64,000 bases of DNA from Grifola frondosa (GCA_001683735.1 LUGG01000003.1:2604001-2668000); one strand, 5' to 3'. Numbered from the stretch's first letter, positions 1 to 12,276 are shown. Notes: generated from the letters alone by a model not told the origin. Program-made: numbers and translations.

Positions 1-928
1 CGCGCTCGAGAAGATTCATTTAGACGCTGTTGAAGGAAAGTACAGAACCAAGCGACGCGACCGCGGCGTCGGTTTCGAGGATAGTGATTCCGATGATGAC
101 GACGACGAGGCCAGAAGGCTGAGACGAGGGGCCATCCACAAGAAGCGAAGAATCGACGGCGACACTTTGGAAGAGCTAGGTTATTACATCTAAACGATGC
201 TATAATATTGGCTGACATCCTCATCTTAGCGAAGGACAAGGAGACGCAGGCCTTCGTTGAAGCTTATCATGCAGATATGATTGATGGGGACGAGGAATTT
301 GCTCATCTGCAAGCGGATGCAATGGACTTGGATAACGAAGATCAACGACAAAGCAGTGACGAACAAGAGGAAATCACCGCTGACCAGCTGCGAGAACAGC
401 TGCGGGAAGCCTCGCGGCAAGAAGTGTGTGCAGCTGTAGCTTGTCGACCATTACTAATCGATATGTCTCGCAGGTCATTGAGGAATTCAATCCTCGTGAT
501 GTCTCCTGGGTAGACAATATTGTCGAGGACGATGATATTCCTCCTGTGAAAGAAGTCCCAATCGTTACGAACAAACAATCTGGCCAGGCGGGAGGGAGTG
601 TACGTCTGTCATGAACTGATCGCATGATTTTCCCGCTGACCATGTGAACTAAATCCAGGGGAATAGAGTCGATGGAGAAAACGAGGAGATTCGTGCCCGT
701 ATGCAGAGCTGGGCTCGGTCGGAGCGTATGTCGCGTACCGTGGGAGCTGGACGCTCTGCAGGAGGCTCCGCGGCCGTGACAGGTCACAGTAAACGGCAGG
801 CAGCTGGAGCAGCCATAGCACATGGTAAACCTGGGTCATCGTCAGGTGTTAGGAAGTCTGCGAGATTGGCTAAGGCTCCAAGTGCGCTTTCAGCCGTCTC
901 GAACAAGCGCACCAGGTTCGACGATTAG
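1..928 (+). CDS. MRC1: MRC1/claspin-like replication checkpoint mediator, 3' part
   Basis: C-terminal part of the MRC1/claspin-type protein that links stalled replication forks to the checkpoint kinase. The gene enters from the left edge in a frame starting at base 2. Four exons are visible (2-179, 230-423, 474-599, 659-928), separated by GT-AG introns of 50, 50 and 59 bases. The first exon carries a conserved Mrc1 block: a basic stretch, then GVGFEDSDSDDDDDEARRLR, then KKRRIDGDTLEELA across the first splice. The next exon is acidic and ends with EEITADQLREQLREASRQE, also typical of the family. The tail is basic and Ser/Ala-rich and ends KRTRFDD. The N-terminus and kinase-target SQ/TQ cluster lie outside the window. 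Family assignment rests on the conserved block. Confidence 0.85.
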
Positions 929-1058
929 TAAGTGGTCTTTTGGGTGACTAGGATTCTCTTATATTTCTTGTGTAGCTTTGTATCAAATAATAACGGCCTA
1001 TATGTGTCCGGTCATTGCAATGCATATATTTGGATTACTGCACGAGCCATGCGTATAC

Positions 1059-4000
1059 CTAAATCCTATTACGAACAAGCTCTGCATAGATTTGTTTCAA
1101 CACCAATGGATCCGCTTTCTCAAGATAGCGCGCCTGGAAAGCAGCTCCTCCGCCGCAGACTGCTTCGGCTTCTTGAATACGAGCGGCGATAAAGGTCGTG
1201 AGTTGGGTGGTGCGCACAGGGTCATTGTCAAAAATCTAGGCATATCGAGTTAGTTCAATCTGCGCACTTCGAATGACAAGATACATACGGCTCTGCGACG
1301 ATCATGTTCCGGCGTGCCTTCCGACTCCTGATGAATGGAGCTAAAGGGTCTGTCCCAATACAGAATTAAGGGAACACTTGTGAGAGCATCATCGGCATCT
1401 CGTGTGGCATAATCAAACAGCGAAGAACGTACTCAAACCCTTCGGCATCTGCGTTATTTGCGGCTTCCTTGAGTTCCGAAAATACATCGAGCCAAATAGT
1501 ACAGATCTCGGTGGACAGACGGTCCAGGACTTCTGGGCGACCTGTTGCAACGAGGTTCGCGATACCCATGGCAGTAAGTTTTCGGTGTCGAGGTTCGGAC
1601 ATATTATCAAACTGACAAATGCCGGGTCTCAGTGGATTGTTTGATAATTTCTGCTCCAGACGCACCCGTGTGTACCACTGGTCCAATATACTTTCGTAGA
1701 GTGATGATTCCTGCATGTTCTGCGATCGAGCGGTAGCTGACACTAGCTGAACAAAAAGATATTTGTCCGCCATGGCGATCCGAGCAAGGACGAAGATATA
1801 CTCGGTCAGAACAACTGTTGACACCTACAGAAATATAACTTATGAAAGCTCGTGGATTATGTAACATGTCACACATACTTTATCGTCTTGAAGGGATTTG
1901 ACGATGACGGCAAATAGCCCAGACACATGCAGAGCCTCTCCCCATAACGATGGAGGAGCGATCTGGAAGAGTATAGCCAAAGCAGTGGTGATCTGCTTGA
2001 TATTAATGGACATCGCCTTATTGATTGCCTCTACAAATGCCTGGAATAGATTGACGACGTTGAACTGAATAGAATCATATAAGTTTTGAGACGCAAACTA
2101 CTTGAGACCGTCGCAAGAACTAACCTGCAGCACACGGGACGCGTCCAATATAAAGTAAGATTCGACAATGCCAACAACCATGCCCAACAAGTCTGCCTTC
2201 ATTGCCAAAAGCTCGACGCATAGAGGGAATAGATCAACGAGACCTGCACTACCATTGGCGCCCTCGATGGTATTTGCGTTCATCAGTGCGGCTTGCCAGA
2301 GAGTGAACGCATCTTCATCGAGATGCAGTTGTGCCTGAAAATTCGTGAAGAGCAAGACAAAATGACATTGATAAGACTCACTGCAGGAGAGAAGCTATCA
2401 CGGATAAGAGGAACCACAAGGGCACTGAGAGAGCCCGATTGTTCTTTTGCAGCCTACGAAAAAGCATGAGTATAGACGTTGTCTGTTAATAAGCAATTGC
2501 ATAACCTTAATCAATATGGTGACTGTTTCGAGTAGCGACGCTTTGAATAGCCAGTCTTCTCCAGCAGTCGTTCCCTATATGAATACAACTATGAACCAAC
2601 ACGACTACTCCAAAGTCAAGATCGCTACTTACAGAGTTCAGGGAGAGGTGCTGTCACGGTACCGATCAAAGGCACGATCTGCGAAACTGTCAGGACATGT
2701 GGGCGGCTAAAAATGGTTTTGACACTGACCTGCGCCCCCGCAAGTTCTATAACTGTGTTCAGACTCCGTGAAACCCTACGTTTACTCTCTAGCGTATCCG
2801 CCTCAGCAGTTAACCGCACCAACTCCGTCACTGCCAAAGGCAAGAATGGCGCGAAGACATCAACGTTGAATGACTGAGACTAAGATGACAGATATGAGCA
2901 TGGAAAAGGCGCCATGCAGGATAGAACGTCATACATCAACACATTCTCGAAGGGCAACAGCCGCCGTAAACCGTACGACCGCGTCGGATCCTGGACCTCG
3001 ATCACTAAGAAGATGAAGCAATACTTCCCAAATCTTTGGATTGTTCGCCGGTGAGCAGTCGTTGGAGATCCACTTCCCAATGAGCCAGGCTATTCGCCGC
3101 TTGATGATTGGGTAACTAGCGTGATATTAGGATATGCAGACGAACGCCCCGGGACAACTTACTTAGGATTAGTCTCCGAACTTCAACAACGAGAGTATTC
3201 TCTAACCACTGATCGAATGGGATGACATCTTTGAGTCGGTGCGCACAACGTCCTATCGCGCAATACAGGGCTTCTTTTTGGATGATGCTCGAAAGATCAA
3301 CCGTGGGTTGTCCTAGGAAGCGACATCATGAATAATCAGTGGTGCGAATTTTGAAGTACATACCTACGATTTGATTGAACGTAGTCACTAGAAGAGGGGT
3401 TACGTATTGCTGGTACTGATTTGCAAGAGTCATCAGCACCCGTTCACCACACGGCTATTACAATTCTTCGTCAGAGAATATGAAAGAAGTGATCGCGACG
3501 TCTCAGACGCACCCGGAGCTCGTATTGCCATTGCTCTTCGTCCTTTTCTTCTGTGTTGACCCATTCCTCTGGGTCAGCCATCCATTCCTCCAGGTCGGCT
3601 GGGTTCAAAGGAATGAATCTTGTGACAAGGAGTCGAACAGCATCTTCAACAAACTCTTTAGACAACACTATAGGAAATAAGCGTGGTCAGGAACGGAGGC
3701 AATTTTACATTCTGGTAGTCACCTCTTTCGCTCTCTGTTCCATTTTTGCGTACTGGCGCCCATTGAGCGAGGCTGTCCCTGAACAGTACCATGGCTTGTA
3801 CCAAAAAGCGGACGGGGAAGACGGCGGTTTGGGAGTCTAATAAATACGCTAGATTAGTGGAAACTGCGAGTTGACATCCTCCACGGTATGGTTTTGACGC
3901 ATTACCTGCGATATACTCCGGCGGACTGTCTGTGGCTTGGACAACTTTGCTCCAATAGTACAAAACCAGATCGCTACAGACGGGCAACGCAACAAAGCGA

Positions 4001-5286
4001 CTAGGGGAGAGCACTTGCATACGTCGAAACAACTTGCCGAAAAGGCGCACATGACGCGTGAAGATATCCAACGAACGGTGAGCGACAGGGTCTGGAGGTG
4101 CGGGGCCAATAGCAAGGACCAGATTTATTCGCAGCTCGGAAAGCGCTCGGAGCTGCATCGCTGAATTCTGAAAGAGTTCATGTATCTAAGAAGTACTAGA
4201 ATGTTAGCAGAGTCTTTGGATACGAGCGTTTAATGAACGACGCGCCCATCGCTCTAGATTGTTATAGTCGTTGCAGTGAGTTATTCGATTCCAAGACCAT
4301 TCCGCCATTTTCACGAGGCACTTGAAAAGGAGGTGAGACAATAGTAGGTCCTCAGCAATACGGGTGGATGCGAGACTCGACGGATTCAGTGTGGTAGGGA
4401 ACGAACTGGCGATTCGGGAGTAGTGTCCCTGTAGAACTAGCCGCAATTCCTCCACCAGCTATGGCAATGGAACTATTAGCGTAGGCAAATGCAGAATTTG
4501 CGTGATATACCTGTCCCGTCGTTTTGATCCCCGTCGGCATTCTGATACTAGAAAACTCCTTGAGAACTGCATTCAGAACTTCCAAGCTTCGACGCAGAGG
4601 CAGAGCCGAAGTAGTAGGGGCACCGGTGTAACGTGCTTCCATTGTGGTGTTTATCACGCCCATGATATGTGAAATCAACGTCGGCCTGAAGGGAGCATTA
4701 ACGCGAAATGGCCGTCATGCGAATACGGCATCTAGGCTGGTGACATACCAATTGTTAGGGAAATCCTGGCGAGATATCTTCGAAATGATCACCGCATTAC
4801 ATTGTGCAATCTATGGGATAGATGGATGTCGATGCATACAAACCATTCGGATCAAGAAGTACTCTCTTACAATGTCGTCAGGTTCATCTAAGAAGGTAAG
4901 AGATCGCGCCCTGATTCGCACTCTCTGTTCATCTGACAACAATCTGTCAAGGGGTACGCTGATGTAGCAACGTCTGAACCAGGCTGAGCTGAGACTTACT
5001 TGCGGGCTCGCCAATGGCCCAAAGCCGTGTTCTTGAACTGGATGATGCTCTGTTGACGGACCTGGAGCGGAACCGTTCTCTGCGCTGCAATCTCATGCAA
5101 AGTATCAAAGGCACCAAAGAGTTCTAACAGTTCCTTCAGCCGAGTGGCAGATTGTTGCACTTGAGCGGGATTTTGGGATGCAGCACCACACATGACATTA
5201 TACAGCTCTTCAGGAGAGACGGACTGTGGAGCAGCAGCCGTATTTGCGTGAGGGCCGCCCATCGCTGGCATTGGTAACGGAGACAA
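1059..5286 (-). CDS. KAP120: Importin-11/KAP120-type karyopherin
   Basis: Importin-beta superfamily nuclear transport receptor, spread over about a dozen exons on the minus strand. The N-terminus (start 5286, MSPLPMPAMGG) holds the importin-N region: SATRLKELLELFGAF, then RQQSIIQFKNTALGHWRARK, which continues after an intron with PLDRLLSDEQRVRIRARSL. The middle is HEAT-like helices (IAQCNAVIISKISRQDFPNNWP). The C-terminus has FDNMSEPRHRKLTAMGIANL, then, after an intron I place at about 1388-1443, PLILYWDRPFSS, and a last exon ending LVRNRI. These features match importin-11/Kap120, which imports ribosomal and ubiquitin-conjugating cargo under Ran control. RanBP1 of the same pathway lies at 54.6 kb. 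Assignment to Kap120 over other karyopherins rests mainly on the C-terminal block. The exact intron borders in the middle were not all resolved. Confidence 0.82.
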
Positions 5287-5536
5287 AATTCCGCAGGTAA
5301 GTTGGGATAGGAATGATTGGAGAATCCTCTATGGAAGTACAAGAAAAGAAAACGCGCAGCTCAGAACAAATGTTTTCGGATAATGGAGGTCAGCTGCAGC
5401 CACAGAATGCCCAAACAACGCGTACGCGTCGACGCGTCCAGCCACGCGCCCCATTCTCCCATGTAGCTCTTGCTTGGCTCTGGCCATGACTTCTCTGTTT
5501 CCTTCGCCGTGTCCTAGCTTGCCACCTTTCAAGACA

Positions 5537-6550
5537 ATGCTGATAAAGGGCTCTTACCATCCATCTGCTCCCGTTCATCTTGTGCTCTCGCACTGCTCGC
5601 AAGATCCTTCGTCGCGGGCTCTGTTACTTTCGCCTTCTCGGAACGCGCTGAAGGATGCCCTAATAGAATTCAACGACGACTGGATTAATTGTCACGGAGG
5701 AGAAGGTCGAACTTGCGGGTGCGCGTCCCGCGTCAATATGCTGTCGGTATGGTTCTATGCTATGATACTTAAGTAGACCGTGTCGACGCCGAATCATACA
5801 GCTATCCTCCGAAGCCCGCTCATCTCACTTTGCTGCTGTCGATGCTGCATGAATACGACGGAACGGTCCATCATGCGAAGACCACGCTTGACATCGCCCC
5901 TACATTGGTGGTGCTACATGAGCTATCTTCGTATTTTTCTCAAGAGACATCTGAACACACGTATGTCTCGTCATATTTTTCTCTTCGTCGATCCGTTGAA
6001 CGTATCCATGGAGTCAGCGTGGCGTCGTATATGTCTCTGATCTGTCATGCTATGGCCCTTGTATCATCATGGTCTGCCCAATCGTGAGTATCCTTCTAGT
6101 CGCGTTAGTATACTGCTCATAATCTGAATAACGCAGTGCTACTTCCTCGGCGTTGGCGGTGTTTGATTCTGGTTTGGATCAGCTGAAACTGCCAGTTTTT
6201 CGACCATTCTCTCCTGGAGATCCTGGTGAAGATGAAGTCACGGCCAAGCGTGAACCCGTGGCGCTTTTTGTCGAACAATATTTCGAGTGGATAGGCACTG
6301 CGGAAGAATGTAAGCATTTTGCGTTCCTACCCGGTTACGCTTTCTAACGACCAACTCGTCCCTAGTGGAAGCTGCTGCACCTTCTACATCGTTCGATACA
6401 AGCTCATTGTCCGACATCGAGCCCCGCCGCATGAAGACCATGCGGTTACGCCTTTTGCGAAGAGCTCGGCGGAGTCGGGACGAGATTATTTGGAACTGGT
6501 CTGAAACCTTCGTGGGTGCTGGTCTGGCGCGGACTGTGTTCTTGTGGTAG
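5537..6550 (+). CDS. Small RecA-paralogue-like protein (SWSAP1/Shu-like candidate)
   Basis: Five exons (5537-5742, 5802-5960, 6018-6083, 6137-6309, 6366-6550) join into exactly 789 bases, 262 residues. I do not know this gene by name. The order of elements looks like SWSAP1, the ATPase-like partner of the SWIM-domain protein SWS1 in the Shu recombination complex: a strand-like LLLSPSR, then SRVNMLYPPKPAHLTLLLSM, then a Walker-B-like hydrophobic strand IAPTLVVLHELSSYF, then a helix VASYMSLICHAMALVSSW and a further strand SALAVFD. There is no Walker A loop before the first strand. The C-terminus is basic and Arg-rich (RLRLLRRARRSR). The first donor is weak (GTCGGT) but is the choice that yields the continuous motif. 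It runs divergently from KAP120 with a 250-base spacer. Function is inference only. Confidence 0.6.
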
Positions 6551-6759
6551 CATTTTTCTTCTCCTGATAGTATTAGAACAGTGAATATAAGATGTTTGTA
6601 TTGTAGAAGAACATTAATTGATATGATGTGCGCGTGTGCCCATGAAGCGCTCGGTCTGTAGAACGTGATTCTTGGAAGTTTACCGATCTTCCCATTCGAC
6701 AGTACGATGTTCCCCTTGATGTACCCTCCACAAACTGCGCTATATCAGAGCCGACCTAG

Positions 6760-8118
6760 ATGGAATTCTTCAATGATGTAGGAGGCGACCCTCTGAAACC
6801 GACACTGTTTGAATTAGTTGCGCAAGAGCAGTTGAGAGATCTCCTACAGCCCGCCCTCAAATATGTGTTGTCGGTCAGTTTCATCGACACGCCAGAGTGT
6901 TTCTACCTACCGACGACCATATTTTGTAGGTCTTCGCTCAACAATACCCCCGTTATCTACTGCGGATTGTGAATCGCCATGAAGAGTTCTACGCTGTCTT
7001 GATGTTCTTCGTAGAACGACATTACCTTCGTACACAAGGTAAGAGGATCGTGCTTATTGAATTATGGAGTCTGATTTCTGTAGGCGCTTCATTTTCGGAA
7101 AACTTCTATGGGCTGAAACGAAGGAGAAGGCCTTTATTCGAAACAGAACGAGCCAGGGCTGCTGTTGGGGGGATTTTCCCGGAGGAGAAGCTGCGAGATC
7201 GAGAAATATGGCGGTCGCTGCTGTTTTTGGTACGTTGCTCATCTACATCTAGATATCCCAATTGACCAACCTGCTCTTTGATAGGTTGGCCTTCCATACG
7301 TTCGTGCCCGAGCTCAAGACTACTACGAAGAGTTGGGCGGAGGCGTGCAGACTGATATCCTCAGTGAGGATGAAAGACGAGCACCCGTTGATCAAGTACG
7401 TTTTATCAACAAGCTAAGCAATTGCATCCCTTACATTCATTAGACATTACCAGGTCGTCTACGGAGAGCGTACAAAGCTGTATATCCCTGGCTAAACACT
7501 TCGCTAGAAGTGTGGCTGCTAGTATGCAACGTTGCATATCTGTTTGAACGAACACCTTTCTATCGACCATGGCTGTCATGGGTTGGGGTGGATGTACGTC
7601 GGTTAGGCATGGACGATCTGGTAAATCAGTTCCACGTTCTCTCTCGATATTTAATTGCTGAGATTTCTACAGCGAGCCGCACAGCAAGTTCTTCAACAGA
7701 AACTACCACAGGATCGTCCGCACGGAGTCTTGGCGACATTGAAACGCATCTTATTGACATCGCCTCGCCTGCTCCTCGACTCGTTGAAGGTTCTTCTTCC
7801 CACTGCTATCTTCTTTATCAAATTTTTAGAGTGGTGGTACTCGCCTTCATCACCCGCACGTGCCCTGTCTGTTTCTCCACTCGGCCCAGCGGTCCCGCCA
7901 CCACGACTTCTTGCACCCCATCCCCAGGGTATACGAGTGGATGATGTCGAATACGGTATTTGCGCGCTGTGCCACAAGGCGATTTCGAACGCAACCGCGT
8001 TCCCGTCTGGATATGTGTTTTGTTATCGGTGTGCATATGATCAGGTGGAGAAAGAGGGAAATGTCCTGTGACATTGCTGCCTGCGCGGGTGTGGCAGCTG
8101 CGGAAAATCCTAGTGTAA
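6760..8118 (+). CDS. PEX12: Peroxin-12 (PEX12), with an apparent 1-base frameshift near the end
   Basis: Peroxisomal membrane RING protein; with PEX2 and PEX10 it forms the ubiquitin ligase that recycles the PEX5 import receptor. Six exons (6760-6873, 6930-7038, 7084-7229, 7285-7395, 7444-7620, 7673 on) encode MEFFNDVGGDPLKPTLFEL at the start, typical of PEX12, then FAQQYPRYLLRIVNRHEEFY, GLPYVRARAQDYYEELGGG and hydrophobic segments. The C-terminal zinc region is ICALCHKAISNATAFPSGYV then FCYRCAYDQVEKEG. Read literally the frame ends at 8071 after 351 residues. The expected CPVTLLPARVWQLRK with stop at 8118 sits in the neighbouring frame from 8062, so one base seems missing near 8057-8061. I give the restored end. 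PEX2 lies 23 kb away. Confidence 0.9.
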
Positions 8119-8220
8119 AGAAACCAATGTGATTTTGTAGATGTTGCGCACGTTCGTAGCATCGGAGTTCGGGTAGATAATCGAGATGGTCGCGTATACT
8201 TTTCAGATCGACGGTGTACT

Positions 8221-8229
8221 GCACGTGGG
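8221..8229 (+). promoter_or_regulatory. Pho4-type E-box upstream of PHO81
   Basis: The nonamer GCACGTGGG lies about 150 bases before the PHO81 start codon. It matches the high-affinity site of the yeast phosphate regulator Pho4 (CACGTG core with GG flank). In yeast PHO81 is itself induced by Pho4, so position and gene fit. Binding here is inferred. Confidence 0.55.
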
Positions 8230-8376
8230 TGGTTCTGCCCGAATCGACTGTTTCAGACTCTCCAACTTTCATTTTGGTCAATGGGGTCTCTGAAGCCCTC
8301 TCAATCTTTGTCGCTGTATTATCCGGCTCGACTTCTCTCTCTCCCTGAAGCCTCATAGTCGCCCTCTGAATCTCTC

Positions 8377-11300
8377 ATGAAGGTGCTTTCGCACTCGTAT
8401 CCGGTGCACTCGACATGGGCTGAGTACTACTTCCTCCTTTCAGTTCGGAAAGCAGATACAGGCTGAACAAGTCCCGGGCTGGTCCGCGTACTACTTGGAC
8501 TACAAGTCCTTGAAGAAGATTATCTCCTCTCTTACTGCGAATCGCCCCGCCTCCGAGGCAGCAGTCTTCGCGCAGAGCATTAGTCCCGGCGACATCTTTG
8601 CTTCGCCTCCGTCCACCCCTGGCTCGCGGACGCCGTCCAGTGCTGAATTCCCCGCCTCAGAGGAACCCCCCATCTATGCTTCTCTAGGCCAGGACGATGA
8701 CAGGGGTCCGAGCTTTCAAGCTCACAAAGCGGCCTTCTTCTTCAAGCTCGAGCGAGAATTGGAGAAGGTGTGCTCGTCTGGCTTCCATTCTGTGTCACGC
8801 GACCTTCCATGTCTGATCTGATGTTGTGGTAGATCAATGCCTTCTACTTGGAAAAGGAGGCGGAGCTCAAGTTGCGTCTCGAGACACTGTTGTCCAAGCG
8901 GAGGGCTGCTGCTATGCGCGTACATCCGGATTCCTTGGATGATGCCACCAAAAATCACGTCGAGTGGAGTGCGGTAGAGGAAGGCTTTAGATTATTGGAG
9001 CGAGATATTGGAAAGCTGCAGGTGCGGCGCATACAAGTTGTCTGCTCAGGTTAAAATACTAATATATACCTCTACAGCAATTCGTTGAAATCAACGCCAT
9101 GGGCTTCCGGAAGATACTGAAAAAATGGGACAAACGGTCAAGATCTACGACAAAAGAGCTGTATCTTGCACGCCAGGTCGAAGTTCAACCCGTCTTCAAT
9201 AGACAGGTTCGTATTCGTTTGTTGAATTGGTATCTCCCGCTCATCTTGTGACTTTGTTCTATAGCTTATCTCTGAATTATCTGACACAGTCGCCGCATGT
9301 CTTCTGAATCTGACCGACTTGTCTGTAGGTCTGAGCAACGAAGGACCTGTTCCGGAGGATGTCATTCTCAGCCACCAGCTCAACATTGACCGAGGTACAC
9401 ATATGGGTCCTTTCTATGACTTGGAGAGCAATCTCCGCAAGTCTGTTGCAGATGAAGACAGGACAGCAATCCAGGATCTGGTCCGGTACTCAAATTCTTT
9501 GTCGCAGACACGAGAAGCCAAGAATCATGTCACTCGAATATTATGGAAGGCGGTCATTGATGCGCCTCCTGACTTGGCCGATCTCATCTTGGCATCGACT
9601 GCGGGTTCGTTCGACTACCGGTTTGTGGACGATATCAACGGCCGGACGTGTCTTCACGAGGTTGCTATTGCCGGTATCTTGCGTTTGGTCAATCTCTGCC
9701 TTCAGAATGGGGTGCAACGCGACAAGACAGATGTTTACGGTCGCTCTGCTCTGCACTATGCAGCAATGCATAGTCATGGGCTTGTATGCCAAAGACTCAT
9801 CGAGGTTGGGGTTCCTCCGGACGTCCTGGATGTGGATAATTGCACGCCCCTCATCTATGCGACGCTTAAAGGTTGCGTCGTATGTATACGTGCTCTACTG
9901 GAGGGGGGAAGAGTTTCGGTACAGACGACGGTCCTCAGTGATTTGATGCCACTCTCTCTTGCCGCGAAATCCGGACATATGGACGTCGTGGTGTTACTGC
10001 TTCAGTATGGCGCGCCCAGTCTTCCCAACACAAATGGAGAGTATCCGATTCACCTGGCCGCGCAGGAAGGCCACGCAGATATATGTCAGATCCTCGCACG
10101 TCAGGTCGGTTGGGACGTTCCAGACAAATATAACGAGTGGACACCACTCTTCCATGCGGCTCGTTTCGGACGTGAAGCATGTATTCGCGTTTTGCTCAGC
10201 GTAGGGTGCCGCATAGATACAACGGATGAATTAGGCAACTCAGCCGTTTACTACGCTGCTTGGTACGGCCATCGGAGTTGTGTTGCGCTTCTGCTGGAGG
10301 CTGCTGCCAAACTACATGTCGGATATGCCACACTCACCCATAGATCTCCGCTCTCTGACACACAGAAATCCACTAGTACCGAGTCCGACATCGATGCGAT
10401 CCCTTCACTGTATCTGCCACCCCCCATGATGCCATATAGAGTGTACGGCCACAACTATCTTGACCGTACTTCGCTTATTCAAGTTACCATCGGCCACCTA
10501 ACTTCACGCTTCGGGGATGCTTCTGCCGAGGGATCAGCAGTCCGCCTACGACATCCTCTAGCTGGTCCTCAATATGACGATCGCCATCTTCATGCCTCAC
10601 CTCTGTTGAAACTTGTCATGACCGCCACACCCGTTGTTACGTCTGCACCATATAGCGTGTCTCTGCCAATAAGAGACCAGAAAATCGTCTTCGCGTTCCA
10701 GGTCTCTTCTGCGACTGCGCTTGCTTTGGAGTTTTCCTTATATCCCAATTTTGGCACGAAGACCATTGGCCGAGCCACGGCACTGCCCGCACTATTTCAG
10801 AACATACAAAATAGCGAACCTTTCACGTTGCCCATTCTAGATCCTCGTCTGCATGTCATCGGAGAGGTAAATAGGAACCTTTGAATAGGTACGTAATCTC
10901 GAGCTGACGTACACCCCTTGTTTTAGGTTTCATTCGAAGTGAATGTTATAACACCGTTCAGCGGCGTGAAGCTGGAGATTGGAGGCTCGGTCGAAACCTA
11001 TTGGAAGTCTCTCGCTATGCCGGTGCCGGGCCTTGCTACCAAGGCGTTCGCTCCTCGATCAGCGCCGCCAGTACGGCCTCTTGGTTCTGCACAGACGTCT
11101 CCGTCCAATCCTTCTGTCGCGGTATCTTCGGGGCATTCCTTGACACATACTTCCGTGACAGGCAGCTATGTGTATGTCACCGTGCAAGTCACAAGAGACT
11201 TGCATCCTGTGGTCTATACCGAATGGAAACTCCCAGATGACCAATACGACTTAGGCATTGCGGACATCACGTTGGCTCAGTTCCACGCACTGGCATCGCG

Positions 11301-12146
11301 CTTGGGCAAGGGACGCCCTTCAGTAGACAACCCCTCTATCTCCCCGTCCAATTGGCATAAGCTGCTGTCCTCATCTATGGTTTCCTTGGTGGATCTACTG
11401 AGGGTGCGTCGGCTTTATTATATGTGACAGTCGGATCTGATTCGGCGGCGGCCCCGCGTTACGCAGATTGTTCCTGTTTCCATCGGCATTTGTGTGGAGT
11501 TGGCTTATCCCTCGTGGACAGTTCGACAACGCAACGTTCTTCGACATAGAGTTGATTTGAATGACGTTGTCGACTCTGTCTTGCGGACAGTTTACGATAC
11601 GTCGACCGCGGTAGAGGGTTACCCTGGGCGTCGTTCTGTCGTTTTTACGTCTTTCGCGCCGGATGTTTGCGCGGCGCTGAATTGGAAACAACCTAATTGT
11701 AATTATCGTTATCCCACCGCCCGGAGACCATGACGCTTATAGCCCCGCAGATCCGTATTCCTCGCATCGCAGTGCGGCGAACGGAGTCGCGCGCCTCCTA
11801 GCCCACCGCACTCAATGTCGACGACGTGCATGACTACCGCTTCGCGAGCCTCGACTCCGCAGTGGAGTTCTGCAAAACGAACAATCTTTTGGGGGTCTTA
11901 CTAGATGCGGGTCTCTTGGTGCGTCTGCTGGCTTCCGATCTTCTGCACCGCATTTACTCACGCGGTCACACGGTCCAAGTCCCGTCGCTCATCCAGGGAG
12001 TCAAGGATCTTGGCCTGCTGGTCGGGTCATTCGGCTCTCCGGAGAATATGGACAAGCTGCCCACGTTCTCGGACGCCAACGGAATAGATGCGGCTTTGCA
12101 CGACGGGGTCCTGACGTATTTTAACTACGGTAAGCGTGGACAATAG
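8377..12146 (+). CDS. PHO81: PHO81-type phosphate sensor/CDK inhibitor (SPX, ankyrin, GDPD-like)
   Basis: Signalling protein of the PHO pathway that senses phosphate or inositol pyrophosphate and inhibits the Pho85 cyclin-dependent kinase. The first exon is only ATG AAG; a 61-base intron follows and the SPX domain begins KFGKQIQAEQVPGWSAYYLD. Later exons hold the SPX core (QFVEINAMGFRKILKKWDKR), then one large exon from the 9299 region to 10866 with about six ankyrin repeats (NGRTCLHEVAIAG, YGRSALHYAAMHSHG, NGEYPIHLAAQEGH, DELGNSAVYYAAWYGH). The C-terminal third is the degenerate GDPD region (ICVELAYPSWT, DLNDVVDSVLRTVY, SVVFTSFAPDVCAALNWKQP). Between about 11699 and 11825 the frame cannot be carried through by introns alone; SVFLASQCG and DVHDYRFASLDSAVEF lie in different frames. 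It ends at 12146, or through one more intron a little further on, tail-to-tail with the ABC gene. Confidence 0.88.
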
Positions 12147-12276
12147 CGGCCGGGGATGATGTAACAACACCACTAGCATTATTCTTAATCGTATTCTGGG
12201 CGATCGCCGTGAAAGATCGACTATTGTACAAGAACGAATGGGTACAGCCTTCGTGTTCAGTGAGAACAGTGGCAAT

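Noticed and set aside
5743..5801. Reading the SWSAP1-like gene with donor 5719 (GTGCGC) or 5747 (GTATGG)
   Set aside because: The 5747 donor breaks the frame. The 5719 donor keeps it but deletes SRVNML, which fits the continuous motif better.
7850..8356. 168-codon minus-strand open frame across the PEX12 end and PHO81 promoter
   Set aside because: It overlaps conserved PEX12 coding sequence in antisense, has no recognisable motif, and its left half is a shadow of the zinc-finger exon.
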